Positions 29,750 to 38,606 are shown, counted from the first letter of the stretch. The stretch is DNA of 50,599 nucleotides from Clostridia bacterium (GCA_017481065.1 JAFUPT010000109.1:1-50599), one strand, 5' to 3'. The notes: generated by a model not told the origin, from the letters alone. Translations and numbers: made by a program.

Positions 29750-30058
29750 ATGTTCAGAGCAATTTGCAATGTGAGTATCGGCCTTCGGATGTACAGGCCC
29801 GGCGATGAGATTCCCGCTGTGCCGAAGAAGATGCAGAAATGGCTTTTGGAGCAGGGCGCGATCCAGAAGATGGACGCGCCCGTTTCTATGCCTGAAAATG
29901 ACACGCCGCCCGCTGACCCGCCTTCCCCTGGGGATGACGCCGGCGGCGAGGATGAAGATGAAGGCGAGGATGAAGATGAGGCGACGCCGGAGATCGACGT
30001 GATGGACGGCATTGTTGCCGATGAAGCCCCCGCCAATGGAAGGAGCAAGGGCAAATGA
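29750..30058 (+). CDS. Acidic capsid-proximal protein (102 aa)
   Basis: ATG 29750 after AAAGGAGCAAC, 9 bp downstream of the capsid gene. The first 40 residues (MFRAICNVSIGLRMYRPGDEIPAVPKKMQKWLLEQG) form a small domain; the remainder is a Glu/Asp/Pro repeat (DEDEGEDEDEATPE). In lambda-like heads this position holds head completion or connector-like proteins, but the acidic repeat gives no clear assignment. Coupled (4-nt overlap) with the next gene. Confidence 0.65.
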   Translation: MFRAICNVSIGLRMYRPGDEIPAVPKKMQKWLLEQGAIQKMDAPVSMPENDTPPADPPSPGDDAGGEDEDEGEDEDEATPEIDVMDGIVADEAPANGRSKGK

Positions 30059-30213
30059 AAATCAGGGAAAAGAAGAGCGGCAGGATTCTGACTGTGAACG
30101 ACAGCTACGGCATGCGCATGATTGAGCAGGGCAAGGCGAGCTTCGTACAGGAAAAGGCAGTGGAGAAGAAGCCCTCCCCTGCCCCGGCCGCAAAGCCCGC
30201 AGAAGAAAAATGA
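30055..30213 (+). CDS. Small basic head-region protein (52 aa)
   Basis: ATG at 30055 overlaps the previous TGA (ATGA) and its own TGA (30211-30213) overlaps the next start, so it lies precisely between two genes. MKIREKKSGRILTVNDSYGMRMI then a Pro/Ala tail (PSPAPAAKPAEEK). The coupled junctions on both sides argue it is real despite the small size. Function unknown. Confidence 0.68.
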   Translation: MKIREKKSGRILTVNDSYGMRMIEQGKASFVQEKAVEKKPSPAPAAKPAEEK

Positions 30214-30551
30214 GCCTAAAGGACCGCATTCAGCAGGACAACCGGCGCGTGTTTATGCAGTTTAACCACTTTGCGGAGATGCACAGCTGGAACGGCAGGT
30301 TTTTTAGATGCGTGACCGATGAGGAAGCCGCCCTGAAGCGGAAGAACAACAACGTTGTGGACGTTTCCTGGGACAACAATACGACCGAAGTATTGATCTA
30401 CGTGCCGGAAAAGGATTTTCCCGGCAAGGCGGTTCCCAATGAGCACGGCATTTTCGACAAGAAGCCCATGAAGGTTTTGCAGGTGCAGAACGACATGGGC
30501 ATGCTGGCGATTCTTTTGATGAGCAACGAACCGAAGGTGGTGGGACGCTGA
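30210..30551 (+). CDS. Head-tail adaptor-like protein (113 aa)
   Basis: ATG 30210 overlaps the preceding stop. The start MSLKDRIQQDNRRVFMQFNHFAEMHSWNGR and the beta region (VLIYVPEKDFPGKAVPNEHG, VLQVQNDMGMLAILL) are what is seen in small head-tail joining proteins (gpFII-like, HT-join type) that follow capsid genes. It would cap the portal for tail attachment. Sequence evidence is suggestive only. Confidence 0.6.
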   Translation: MSLKDRIQQDNRRVFMQFNHFAEMHSWNGRFFRCVTDEEAALKRKNNNVVDVSWDNNTTEVLIYVPEKDFPGKAVPNEHGIFDKKPMKVLQVQNDMGMLAILLMSNEPKVVGR

Positions 30552-30552
30552 T

Positions 30553-31260
30553 ATGCGCACAAGGCAGAGGCTTACCGGCATGCAGGCCTGGATTAAAAAG
30601 GAGCTGTGTGCTGGCAGGAAGATGAAAGCGCCCGGACAGGACATGAACATAGCCGATATACGCATGAAGGAACCTGATTGCTACATCGGCTGGATGCCCC
30701 AGCGGAAGAACACGGAAACATGCGAGTTTGAAGAGGATTACCTGAGCACCAGCCCCAGCATAACCATTATGCCCAGCACAGGCCGCGCCAAGGCTGTTGA
30801 GGAAAAGCGCTTTGACCGCTATAACGGCGTGCACAGGCCGCAGGAGATGGGACAGACCCTGACCTTGCAGCTGCTTTTCAGCGTTTATGAGCCGGGCATA
30901 CGCCTGCCCGGCTTTGTGGACAGCGCCGACAGGCAGGACAGGATCGACATAAGCCCCGAGAACTATGAAAGCGCGATTCTTAAACGCGGCATAGACATGG
31001 AGCTGATTCTGGAAGGCACGCAGGAGGGCCTTTTCACCCTGACCGACTGGATGGATGAATGCATGGAAAAGCTGCTGGGCGCCGGGCATATACCCGGCAC
31101 GGATTTATTCGTGAACGAAGCGAGCATCGCTTACAGCCTGTATACCGACCAGAGCTATGTAGTGGACAAGCGGCCACTTTACTACGGCCTCATCACCGTA
31201 GAATTTGCCTGCTACGCAAAGGAAGCACCGAATGCCGAAATACGGGCGATTCTGGACTGA
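30553..31260 (+). CDS. Tail terminator/completion-like protein (235 aa)
   Basis: ATG 30553, 1 bp after the previous stop. Contains TRQRLTGMQAWIKKELCAGR and FTLTDWMDECMEKLLGAG; the C-terminus (YYGLITVEFACYAKE) is a beta segment. The position between head-tail adaptor and tail sheath makes tail-terminator/completion the likely role; no motif by eye fixes it. Confidence 0.55.
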   Translation: MRTRQRLTGMQAWIKKELCAGRKMKAPGQDMNIADIRMKEPDCYIGWMPQRKNTETCEFEEDYLSTSPSITIMPSTGRAKAVEEKRFDRYNGVHRPQEMGQTLTLQLLFSVYEPGIRLPGFVDSADRQDRIDISPENYESAILKRGIDMELILEGTQEGLFTLTDWMDECMEKLLGAGHIPGTDLFVNEASIAYSLYTDQSYVVDKRPLYYGLITVEFACYAKEAPNAEIRAILD

Positions 31261-31285
31261 AGAGACAATTTTGGGAGGACGAGAG

Positions 31286-32767
31286 ATGAACAAATACCTG
31301 CACGGCGCATATGGCGCGGGTGACCCGCAGAGTGCGAGGGAAGCCGTAGAAAGCCAGAACGCCATTATTTATCTGGGCACTGCCCCCGTGCACGCGGTGG
31401 AAGGCAATGCCGGAAAGGTGAATACCCCGATTGTAGTGCGCAACATTGCGGAGGCACGCCGCAAGCTGGGTTACAGCGACGACTGGGCCAAATACAGCCT
31501 TTGCGAAGCGATACATGTGCACCTGCAGCTGGGCGGCGTGGGACCGCTGGTGATGATCAACGTACTGGACCCCAAGAAGCATAAGGCCGCAGAAGGCGGA
31601 AGCCTTACTGCGAAAGCGGCAAACGGCCAAGTACGCATATTGGCTGCGGAGGATGCGATCCTTGACAGCATTGCCATTGAAGGCAAGGAAAAGGGCAAGG
31701 ATTATGCTGCCAGCTATGATTGCGACAAGAAAATCATCACCATTTCGGAACTGGTGATTGGCGCTCTGGGCACGGAGGAACTGAGCATCAGCTGGGATAA
31801 GATCGACGCCAGCCTTGTTACCAAGGAAGACGCCATCGGCGCGAGCGACGGCGCCGGCCTGAACAGCGGCCTTTACGCCATCAAGAACGTTTACCAGCTG
31901 ACCGGCTACATTCCCGCGCATCTGGTGGCACCGGGGTTCAGCAGCGATCCGGAGTTCCACGAGAAGATGTATGAGGTGAGCCAGCAGGTAAACAAGCACT
32001 GGCACGTTTACATGCGCACGGATATTCCGATCATGCATGAGGGTACTCCCGTAACCCTTTTGAATGCCGCCACCTGGAAGGAGGCTCATGGATACAACAA
32101 GGAGAACGAGACCACCTACTTCCCGCTGGCAAAGGGTACTGATGGGCGCATCTACCACCTTTCCACCTTAGCATCCGGCAACCTGCAGGCGCTGATGGTG
32201 GAGCAGGACGGCATTCCCTACACCACGCCCAGCAACACCGACTGCCCGATCATCCAGAACCTGTATCTGGGTGAAGAAAGCGCAGTGCGCGTTTACGATG
32301 ACGAGCTGATTAACGAGAAGCTGAACCGCTACGGCATTGCTTCCGCATGCTACACCGGCGGCAGATGGGCCATCTGGGGCGCGCACAGCGCAAGCTATAC
32401 CTACACCCCGGACAGCGAGTACCGCAGCGATGTGAGCGAGACGAACATGATGATGCTGTACTATGTGATTAACAGCTTTCAGCACCGCCGCGCAAAGGAT
32501 GTGGACAAGATCAAGACCATCAATGACCTGAAAGCCATTGTGGCCGATGAGCAGGCGCGCCTTGACGCGCTGATCGGGGCCAAGGCGCTGATTTACGGCG
32601 AATGCATGCTGGACGCCAAATCCCTTGAGCGCAGCGACATTATGGAGGGCAATTACCGCTTTGCTTTCCGGGTGACCACCACGCCGATTGCCAAGAGCCT
32701 GACCGCATATGCGGCGCAGGTGAAGGACGGCTTTGATATCTACATCGACCAGATGCTGACTGCTTAA
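31286..32767 (+). CDS. Contractile tail sheath protein (493 aa)
   Basis: Start ATG 31286 (MNKYLHGAYGAGDPQ) after GGGAGGACGAGAG; an in-frame extension to 31205 lies inside the previous gene. N-terminal GAYGAG and internal PHMTxAYVxxG-type segments, plus the C-terminal IAKSLTAYAAQVKDGFDIYIDQ, match the P2 gpFI/Mu gpL sheath class. It wraps the tube and contracts for DNA delivery, showing the phage is a myovirus. Length (about 490) is normal. Confidence 0.9.
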   Translation: MNKYLHGAYGAGDPQSAREAVESQNAIIYLGTAPVHAVEGNAGKVNTPIVVRNIAEARRKLGYSDDWAKYSLCEAIHVHLQLGGVGPLVMINVLDPKKHKAAEGGSLTAKAANGQVRILAAEDAILDSIAIEGKEKGKDYAASYDCDKKIITISELVIGALGTEELSISWDKIDASLVTKEDAIGASDGAGLNSGLYAIKNVYQLTGYIPAHLVAPGFSSDPEFHEKMYEVSQQVNKHWHVYMRTDIPIMHEGTPVTLLNAATWKEAHGYNKENETTYFPLAKGTDGRIYHLSTLASGNLQALMVEQDGIPYTTPSNTDCPIIQNLYLGEESAVRVYDDELINEKLNRYGIASACYTGGRWAIWGAHSASYTYTPDSEYRSDVSETNMMMLYYVINSFQHRRAKDVDKIKTINDLKAIVADEQARLDALIGAKALIYGECMLDAKSLERSDIMEGNYRFAFRVTTTPIAKSLTAYAAQVKDGFDIYIDQMLTA

Positions 32768-32783
32768 GGGGAGGTGAACAACG

Positions 32784-33302
32784 ATGCCGAAGAATGTATA
32801 TGTAAATGTGATCGGCCACCGGCTGATTGACAATGAACTGCTGATTGAGGACGTGACGAGCGTAGGCCTTCCTACCTTTGAGCACCCCACCACCGCCATC
32901 AGCAAGATCAGCGGCATGGCCATGGACGTGGATATGCCCAACCGTACCCGCCTGAACGCAGCTGAATTCAGCGTGAGCCACAACAACGGCAGAAACTGCC
33001 GCTACCTGAGCAATCCGGGCAGGCACAACTTTGAATTCCGCACCGCGCGCCAGAACTATGTGGTGGCGGAAGGCGATGCGAAGATCGAAAGCGTGAAATT
33101 CCGCATTACCGGCGACCTGAAGAGCACCGAGAAGGGCACCATTGAGATGGAGAACCCCTACGGCAGCACGGAGAAATATTCCGTGCTTCGCTATGAAGAG
33201 GAGATCAACGGTGAAATCGTGACCATCATCGACGCCATGAGCGGCGTGCTGAGATGGAACGGCGTGGATGTGCGCGACGATGTTGAGAGCGTGCTGAGCT
33301 GA
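32784..33302 (+). CDS. Tail tube protein, P2 FII-like (172 aa)
   Basis: ATG 32784 after GGGGAGGTGAACAACG. MPKNVYVNVIGHRLIDNELLIEDV and the beta-rich middle (EFRTARQNYVVAEGDAKIESVKFRITGD) match the P2 gpFII/phage tail tube class that forms the rigid inner tube under the sheath. Position immediately after the sheath is diagnostic. An inverted-repeat-rich gap of 247 bp follows. Confidence 0.88.
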   Translation: MPKNVYVNVIGHRLIDNELLIEDVTSVGLPTFEHPTTAISKISGMAMDVDMPNRTRLNAAEFSVSHNNGRNCRYLSNPGRHNFEFRTARQNYVVAEGDAKIESVKFRITGDLKSTEKGTIEMENPYGSTEKYSVLRYEEEINGEIVTIIDAMSGVLRWNGVDVRDDVESVLS

Positions 33303-33307
33303 CGCTT

Positions 33308-33335
33308 CAAATGAAAACCTGCGGGTTTTCATTTG
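33308..33335. repeat. Perfect 12-bp stem hairpin after tube gene
   Basis: CAAATGAAAACC (33308-33319) and GGTTTTCATTTG (33324-33335) with loop TGCG. It is 6 bp after the tube stop, a natural place for a terminator or stabilising stem, although no run of T follows. Confidence 0.75.
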
Positions 33336-33429
33336 ATTGGGAAGAAACTGCGGATTGCTGAAATCAGAGATTTCCGGGCGCAATCCTGACTGAATGTATT
33401 GTTTTTTCGCCGCATAGCTCTGAAAAAAC

Positions 33430-33458
33430 CAAAGCCGGCGTACACGCCGCCGGCTTTG
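33430..33458. repeat. Perfect 11-bp stem hairpin
   Basis: CAAAGCCGGCG (33430-33440), loop TACACGC, CGCCGGCTTTG (33448-33458). T3G at the 3' side; termination is possible but weak. Confidence 0.7.
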
Positions 33459-33497
33459 AATGTACAGCAGGTTCTGCGCGGCAAACAAGGAAAGCAC

Positions 33498-33533
33498 GGC
33501 CTGAAAAGCGAAAACGTTTTCGCTTTTCAGGCC
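33498..33533. repeat. 36-bp perfect palindrome with repeated core
   Basis: The left half (33498-33515, starts GGCCTGAAAAGCG) is the exact reverse complement of the right half (33516-33533). No loop is present, so a DNA cruciform or a protein-bound palindrome is possible. The core AAAAGCGAAAACGTTTTCGC also occurs at 21151-21170. It lies directly before the ribosome-binding site of the tail chaperone gene. Confidence 0.8.
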
Positions 33534-33549
33534 CTTTAAGGAGAAAAAG

Positions 33550-33978
33550 ATGGAAGATAAGATCAAGAATGCAGAAGAAATGAATGAACAGAATGCCCCG
33601 GCGGATGCACGGAAAATAATCATCGATCCCCGCGAGCGCGCAAAGCGGCTTGCCAAGGGAAAACTACAGCTGGAAAGCCCGATCCGATCCGCGAGTACGG
33701 ATGTGGAAGAGCTGGAATATGACTTTTCGAAGCTGAACGGCATAGACATGGCAAACGCCATGGACAAGGATACCAGCGCGAACAGCACTTTCCGTATCAC
33801 CAACAAGCAGGCGCTTTTCCTTTTTGCGGAAGCGGCAGCAAAATGCACACGCGGCATTGACAGCACCGACATCCTGGAACGGCTGGGAATCGGCGATGCG
33901 ATCAAGGCAGTGCAGGTTGCGACGGCTTTTTTTATAGCATCCTCCCAGGCGGGAAATATGCGTATTACAACCGACTGA
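33550..33978 (+). CDS. Tail assembly chaperone, short form (142 aa)
   Basis: ATG 33550 after AAGGAGAAAAAG. Acidic N-terminus (MEDKIKNAEEMNEQN), a basic PRERAKRLAKGK segment, then helices (LFLFAEAAAKCTRGIDSTDIL, IGDAIKAVQVATAFFIASS). Position between tube and hub and a -1 extension identify it as the G-type chaperone that loads the tape measure. About 128 residues are shared with the long form. Confidence 0.8.
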   Translation: MEDKIKNAEEMNEQNAPADARKIIIDPRERAKRLAKGKLQLESPIRSASTDVEELEYDFSKLNGIDMANAMDKDTSANSTFRITNKQALFLFAEAAAKCTRGIDSTDILERLGIGDAIKAVQVATAFFIASSQAGNMRITTD

Positions 33979-34097
33979 CGCAGGCAGCGATGGTGACACA
34001 TACGCCGGTTACGGATTTTATGGGCATGCCGGTATTGCGCTTTCTGGAATTCTATGAGGTGATCGGCGATGTGGTACAGGCGCAGCGGAACAAATAG
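33550..34097 (+). CDS. Tail assembly chaperone, -1 frameshift (GT-type) product (182 aa)
   Basis: A slippery T-run (33927-33933) precedes an open -1 frame of 54 codons to the TAG at 34095-34097, reading YSILPGGKYAYYNRLTQ ... EFYEVIGDVVQAQRNK. The extension is a coherent protein segment (PGG-x-Y motif, then helices) with no initiator or ribosome-binding site of its own. It reads like the programmed -1 frameshift extension of tail chaperones (lambda gpG-gpGT, and similar Gram-positive phage genes). Expected proportion of frameshift product is low; it cannot be measured from sequence. Confidence 0.75.
33927..33933 (+). promoter_or_regulatory. Programmed -1 frameshift slippery site (T7)
   Basis: Seven T residues read as T-TTT-TTT in frame (codons GCT TTT TTT), followed by ATA. 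The tRNA pairs can slip one base left with full re-pairing (XXXYYYZ-type heptamer with X=Y=T). The -1 frame then stays open for 54 codons. Downstream structure is weak (CCTCCC/GGCGGG). Confidence 0.75.
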
Positions 34098-34112
34098 AGG
34101 GAGGGCGGCTGA

Positions 34113-35027
34113 ATGCGGCTGATATACCAGGGAACGGATATAAGCGATTATGTGGATATGCACAGCTGCGTGCACAGGGATGTTTCCGGCGGCAGATGTG
34201 ACAGCATAGACATAGAATTTGAGCATGCCGGCAACTGGTATGCCTGGCAGCCTGCGCGGGATGATGTGATAGAGGTGGAGCATGACGGATATACCACCGG
34301 CAGGCTTTACCTGAACACGATACTGCCCGAAAACGGGCGATACCGGCTGATCGCCACCTCCCTTCCGGGCAGCGCCATGCGGCGGACCTGGCAATCATTC
34401 CGGGACATGACGCTTGCGGACATCATGCGCAGCTGCGCCGCGCAATGCGACATGGACTGGGCGCTCTACGGGCTGGATGAGGGCACGGTTTATCCCTATA
34501 TTGAGCGGCAGAACGAGAGCTGCGCCGCTTTCCTGAACAGGTTGATGCGCCTTGAGGGCGCTGTACTGAAATGCGTGAATGGCCGGATGGCGGGAATCGG
34601 CATAGGCTACGCGCAGGAGATCGAGGCTATGCAGGAGATTACCATCAGCGCGGAGCAGGACGCGGCGCAGTACCGCAGGCTGGACGGCATGAAATACGGC
34701 GCGCTGACCATACGCACCCCCTTTGCGGAGGCCACGGCCCGGGACAGCGCGGCAAGCGGCGAACAGCAGATACTGACCTGTTATCCGGCGAGGGACATTA
34801 TGCAGGCCGGACGCTGGGCCAGGGGACTGCTGCTGGAGAACAACCGGCGGGCAGAGCAGCTGACCCTTACGACGGAACTGAACATAGGCATGACGGCCAT
34901 GGCGCGCATTGACATCAGCGGCAGCACGGACGCAAGCGGCGACTGGCTGGTGGACGAAGCGGAGCATGACTTTATCAATGAACGGACCACAGCGCGGCTT
35001 TTGCGCTGCATAAGCACAATTCAATAA
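34113..35027 (+). CDS. Baseplate hub/late control D-like protein (304 aa)
   Basis: ATG 34113 after GAGGGAGGGCGGCTGA. Reads MRLIYQGTDISDYVDMHSC, a beta barrel start (DSIDIEFEHAGNWYAWQPARDDVIEVEHDG), then FRDMTLADIMRSCAAQCDMDW, a pattern typical of the gpD/VgrG-N and XkdQ-type hub families. It would form the central hub under the tail spike. The gene is followed by a DUF2577-like gene, as in Gram-positive myophages. Confidence 0.78.
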   Translation: MRLIYQGTDISDYVDMHSCVHRDVSGGRCDSIDIEFEHAGNWYAWQPARDDVIEVEHDGYTTGRLYLNTILPENGRYRLIATSLPGSAMRRTWQSFRDMTLADIMRSCAAQCDMDWALYGLDEGTVYPYIERQNESCAAFLNRLMRLEGAVLKCVNGRMAGIGIGYAQEIEAMQEITISAEQDAAQYRRLDGMKYGALTIRTPFAEATARDSAASGEQQILTCYPARDIMQAGRWARGLLLENNRRAEQLTLTTELNIGMTAMARIDISGSTDASGDWLVDEAEHDFINERTTARLLRCISTIQ

Positions 35028-35028
35028 T

Positions 35029-35283
35029 ATGGATGAGAGATACGGAGCCGCCATTGAGCGCGGCGAGATTATATATGCGGTAGGCACACATTACGTTGTG
35101 AAATCCCTTTCGAGGGATGGCATTGAGAGCCCGCCCATACCTGCGCTTCCCCTGGTTGCGGAAGTTTATATGGACGAATATAGAGGACCACAGTTTTTTC
35201 ACAAAGAGTACGCGGCAGGAGACCGCGTTTATTTTTTCCTGTTTGGCGACGGACAGGGCATGATACTGGCGGCGATTGACTGA
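35029..35283 (+). CDS. Baseplate-associated DUF2577-like protein (84 aa)
   Basis: ATG 35029, one base after the hub stop. Reads MDERYGAAIERGEIIYAVGTHYVVKSLSRDGIESPPIPALPL, then AEVYMDEYRG, YAAGDRVYFFLFGDGQGMIL, a short beta-rich protein with the YAAGDRVYFF-type strand seen in XkdR/DUF2577-like baseplate proteins. Assignment rests on position and style. Confidence 0.55.
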   Translation: MDERYGAAIERGEIIYAVGTHYVVKSLSRDGIESPPIPALPLVAEVYMDEYRGPQFFHKEYAAGDRVYFFLFGDGQGMILAAID

Positions 35284-35310
35284 CAACTATATACCACATT
35301 TCCCCCTTCC

Positions 35311-35425
35311 GGCGGCGTGGATTTCTTGCCGCCAGATGAGAAGGGAGCGCCGGAGGCGCGACTAGCGGCGAGGACACCGGACGTCCCGCCGCGTAGCTGC
35401 AACGCTGCGAATGCAGCGGGGCAGC
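35311..35425 (+). other. GC-rich multi-hairpin segment before tape measure gene
   Basis: Four consecutive stems: GGCGGC/GCCGCC (35311-35333), GCGCC-gga-GGCGC (35347-35359), GCGGCG/CGCCGC with nested GGAC/GTCC (35365-35392), and GCTGC-GAAT-GCAGC (35404-35417) within an outer GCTGC/GCAGC (35396-35425). A 52-codon GTG frame (35317-35475) through it has poor start signals. It may be a structured 5' leader controlling the tape measure gene at 35448. Confidence 0.5.
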
Positions 35426-35447
35426 CGGCGGATGAGGAGATGAGGAT

Positions 35448-38400
35448 ATGGCGCAGCAGACACTACATACAGTAATCAGCATTGGCGGACGGGTTGACAA
35501 CAGCTTCGGCGCACTGGGCGAGAGCCTAATTGTGCTGGGAAGCCAGATTGACCAGATCAGCCAGAAGGCAATCAACTTCGGCAAGGAAAGCCTGCTTTCC
35601 TACGCAAGCTACGATGACGCCATGCGCGAGGCGCAGGCCGCAGGCAAATTCACCGCGACAGAGATGGAGCGGCTGGACGAACTGAACCGGCAGATTGCGC
35701 AGACCAGCATTTACAGCAACACCGAGGCAGCGAATGCAATGGCTGAGCTGGTAAAGCGCGGCTATGGGCTTGAAGAAGTGGAAACCATGCTGCCCAGCGT
35801 GCTGGACCTTGCGATGGCGGGCAACCTGGAGCTTTCGGACAGCGTGGACTACCTTGGAACCACGCTGAAGGCGCTGCACGAGGACGCAACCTTCACCGAC
35901 GACCTTGCGGACATGATGACCGTTGCAAGCGATATAAGCGCATCTGACATCGATACGCTGGGCGAATCGATCATGCGCCTGGGCAGCGGCGTGGGCATGT
36001 TCCGCGGCGGTGCGAAGGAGGTATTGACCTTCCTGACGGCCATTTCTGATTTCGGCGAAGACATGCAGGGAACGCAGGGCGGAACCGCGCTGCGCAACTT
36101 TGCGCTTTCGCTGATCGCCCCTGCCGGACAGGGCAAGGAAGTGCTTGCGGCCCTTGAAAACTTCGGCATGACGCAGGCGGAGCTTCAGGAATACATGGAG
36201 GATGAGGATATCGAGGTGACCGCGGCAGCCGCGGCCATTGAGGAGCTTGGACTTCAGGTATTCGACGCAGAGGGCAACCTGCGCAGCATGTATGACATAC
36301 TGGTGGATCTGGACAAGGCTCTGGACGATCTGGATGACAGCGAGCGCATACCTGTGCTGCGAGAGATATTCGGCAGGCGCGGCTATGCAACTGCTGAAAA
36401 CCTGATGGCAACGCTGCCGGATTACTGGGGCATATACAACCAGATTGCCGACAGCGAAGGCGCTGCCATGGAGCGCAGCGCCATTACACAGGGCGGCGTT
36501 GGCGGCGCGTTGCGGGAATTCAGCGCCGCCTACGAGGAATTCAAGACCAGCATAGGCGAGCAGATTTCCCCCGAAGCGACGGCTGGAATCGACCTTGTGC
36601 GCGGACTGATGACCGATATATCCAACATGGATGAAGCGGCCCTTGCAGCCCTTGTGGGCGGCATGGAGGGCATTGCGGCAGTTGGACCGGGACTGATGAT
36701 CGCCGGCGGCGGAATGCGACTCTTGGGGAACATATTCGGCACCAAAGGCGGCAAAATTGCCGGAGCGATTGCCGTTGCGGCAATAGGCATCGGCGCGCTA
36801 GCGAGCGGCCTCGAGAAGGTAGCAGAGCTGAATTTTGAGGAAAAATTCGGCGATATGGAGCTGAACCACGAGGCCATCACCGGAGAATTGACGGCCATAT
36901 CCGAGAACCTGAGCGCCACCACCGAGGAATACGACAGCTTCCGGGTAGCAGTGGAGGGCGCGGTGACGGCCTACACCACGGCGAGCAGCAGCCTTTCCAG
37001 CGAGCTGTTGACCGCGGCAATTACGGGCAACACCCTGACGGACAACGACAAGGAACGGCTTATGGCCCTGGGCAACGAGATGTATGCCCAGCTGGTTACG
37101 GGAATTGAAAATTCTGCGGCAGCATCGATGGAATATTACGAGCTGCTGTTCGGCGGCGAAGGCGCGGCGGAATACAACCCGGCATACCAGGACCTTTACG
37201 CACTTGTAAACCAAAGCTACGAAGATTCCCTCGCAGAAGCGAAGGAGCTGAGCGAGGGACTGCGCAGCGCACTGACCAGCGCATTCGACGACGGGCAGAT
37301 TTCACCCGAGGAATACGAGGAGCTGCTGGACTATTTCCGCAACTACAACGAAGCCATGGCCCAGGCGGAGGCGGAGGCCGCCAATGAGGAAGCGCTGTTG
37401 CAACGGCAGATGCTTTTAAACAAAGCCCAGGCGGTGAGCTTCGACAGCGCGGAGGCGGCTCTGAACGAGATTTCAGCGGCACGCCTTACGGAGCTGGCCA
37501 CGATGGAAGAGGCTTACCAGCGCGAATACGCCAAGGCGCAGCTTCTATGGAAGCAGGCCATTGCCGATGAAACCTACCTGTACGGCGAGCTGGCGACGCA
37601 GGAACGGATGGACGCAAGCCTTGCGGGAATTGCGGCCAGGCATCAGGGAGAGCTGGATTATCTGAACTCCCTGTACGACCCGATGTACACTGCGCTGTTT
37701 GACGCGCTGATCGGCCAAAGCGAATACAGGGATACATGGGCGGCGATGGCGCGTCTGGCGAATTTTGAGGGCGCGACGACGGACGAACTCGCCCGCTATA
37801 TGGCGGGCATGTACAGCGACGAGACGCTGGATGATATTGATTCGCTGGCAGGCAATGGACGATTTATTGACATGCTGGGCAAATATGCCGAAGATAACCC
37901 CATTGCCCAAGGATACCTTGACATCGCCAACAATGCACTTGAAGCGGCTTCCGCAGCGAGGGCCTATAAGCAGGAAGAGCTGATGACGGGGAAGGCGGTT
38001 GATATACCCGTCTGGATGACGGGTGCAGATAAATATACCCTTCCTGATCCTTCCTACTTTGATGCTCAGGCAGAGAACGCTCACACGACGGCGCAGGAGA
38101 GCATGTACGCCCTGCCGCCGCTGACGATGCTGGCGGAAATCCCCGGCGGAGCCGAGGATGCGGCTGCATACAACAGCGAGGCGCAAAGCTATTTAAACAG
38201 CAATCCCCTGAGGCAAACTGTGCAGATCAGCTTTTCAGGGGGCGTTAGCCGTACAGGTTTACCCAGCTTATCCCTTCCCGGCATGGATGCTTACGCCGAA
38301 GGCGGACGCGCGGATGAGCCCAGCATATTCGGCGACGCCGGCGCGGAATGGGCCATACCCGAAGCCCACGACCAGAACACCGCCGATCTTTTGAACGCGG

Positions 38401-38606
38401 CCCGCGAGGCCAGCGGCTTTTCCTGGCCAGACCTGATTTCCCGCACCAGCGGTGGAAGCGGCAGCGCGCGGCCGATGATATACGCGCCCACGATTTACGC
38501 CCGGGATGCGCGGGATGTGGAAGAGAAGCTGATGGAGGACAAGCGGAGGTTTGAGAGATGGTGGGACGAAAGACAGCTGCGCGATGAAATAGAGGTGTAC
38601 AGATGA
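35448..38606 (+). CDS. Tail tape measure protein (1052 aa)
   Basis: ATG 35448 after GATGAGGAGATGAGGAT. TP901-type tape measure: residues about 85-180 contain AMAELVKRGYGLEEVETMLPSVLDLAMAGN and GTTLKALHEDA; residues around 410-450 are hydrophobic (GLMIAGGGMRLLGNIF, IAGAIAVAAIGIGALASGL), the membrane-inserting segment; long helical stretches follow. C-terminus is linked to tail tip assembly. It sets tail length; about 1050 residues would fit a tube of roughly 150 nm by the usual 1.5 A per residue rule. Coupled to the next gene by a 4-nt overlap. Confidence 0.92.
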   Translation: MAQQTLHTVISIGGRVDNSFGALGESLIVLGSQIDQISQKAINFGKESLLSYASYDDAMREAQAAGKFTATEMERLDELNRQIAQTSIYSNTEAANAMAELVKRGYGLEEVETMLPSVLDLAMAGNLELSDSVDYLGTTLKALHEDATFTDDLADMMTVASDISASDIDTLGESIMRLGSGVGMFRGGAKEVLTFLTAISDFGEDMQGTQGGTALRNFALSLIAPAGQGKEVLAALENFGMTQAELQEYMEDEDIEVTAAAAAIEELGLQVFDAEGNLRSMYDILVDLDKALDDLDDSERIPVLREIFGRRGYATAENLMATLPDYWGIYNQIADSEGAAMERSAITQGGVGGALREFSAAYEEFKTSIGEQISPEATAGIDLVRGLMTDISNMDEAALAALVGGMEGIAAVGPGLMIAGGGMRLLGNIFGTKGGKIAGAIAVAAIGIGALASGLEKVAELNFEEKFGDMELNHEAITGELTAISENLSATTEEYDSFRVAVEGAVTAYTTASSSLSSELLTAAITGNTLTDNDKERLMALGNEMYAQLVTGIENSAAASMEYYELLFGGEGAAEYNPAYQDLYALVNQSYEDSLAEAKELSEGLRSALTSAFDDGQISPEEYEELLDYFRNYNEAMAQAEAEAANEEALLQRQMLLNKAQAVSFDSAEAALNEISAARLTELATMEEAYQREYAKAQLLWKQAIADETYLYGELATQERMDASLAGIAARHQGELDYLNSLYDPMYTALFDALIGQSEYRDTWAAMARLANFEGATTDELARYMAGMYSDETLDDIDSLAGNGRFIDMLGKYAEDNPIAQGYLDIANNALEAASAARAYKQEELMTGKAVDIPVWMTGADKYTLPDPSYFDAQAENAHTTAQESMYALPPLTMLAEIPGGAEDAAAYNSEAQSYLNSNPLRQTVQISFSGGVSRTGLPSLSLPGMDAYAEGGRADEPSIFGDAGAEWAIPEAHDQNTADLLNAAREASGFSWPDLISRTSGGSGSARPMIYAPTIYARDARDVEEKLMEDKRRFERWWDERQLRDEIEVYR

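Noticed and set aside
35317..35475. 52-codon GTG frame before the tape measure gene
   Set aside because: Low-complexity Ala/Pro/Arg composition through strong hairpins, poor start, 28-nt overlap with the tape measure gene. The region fits structured RNA better.
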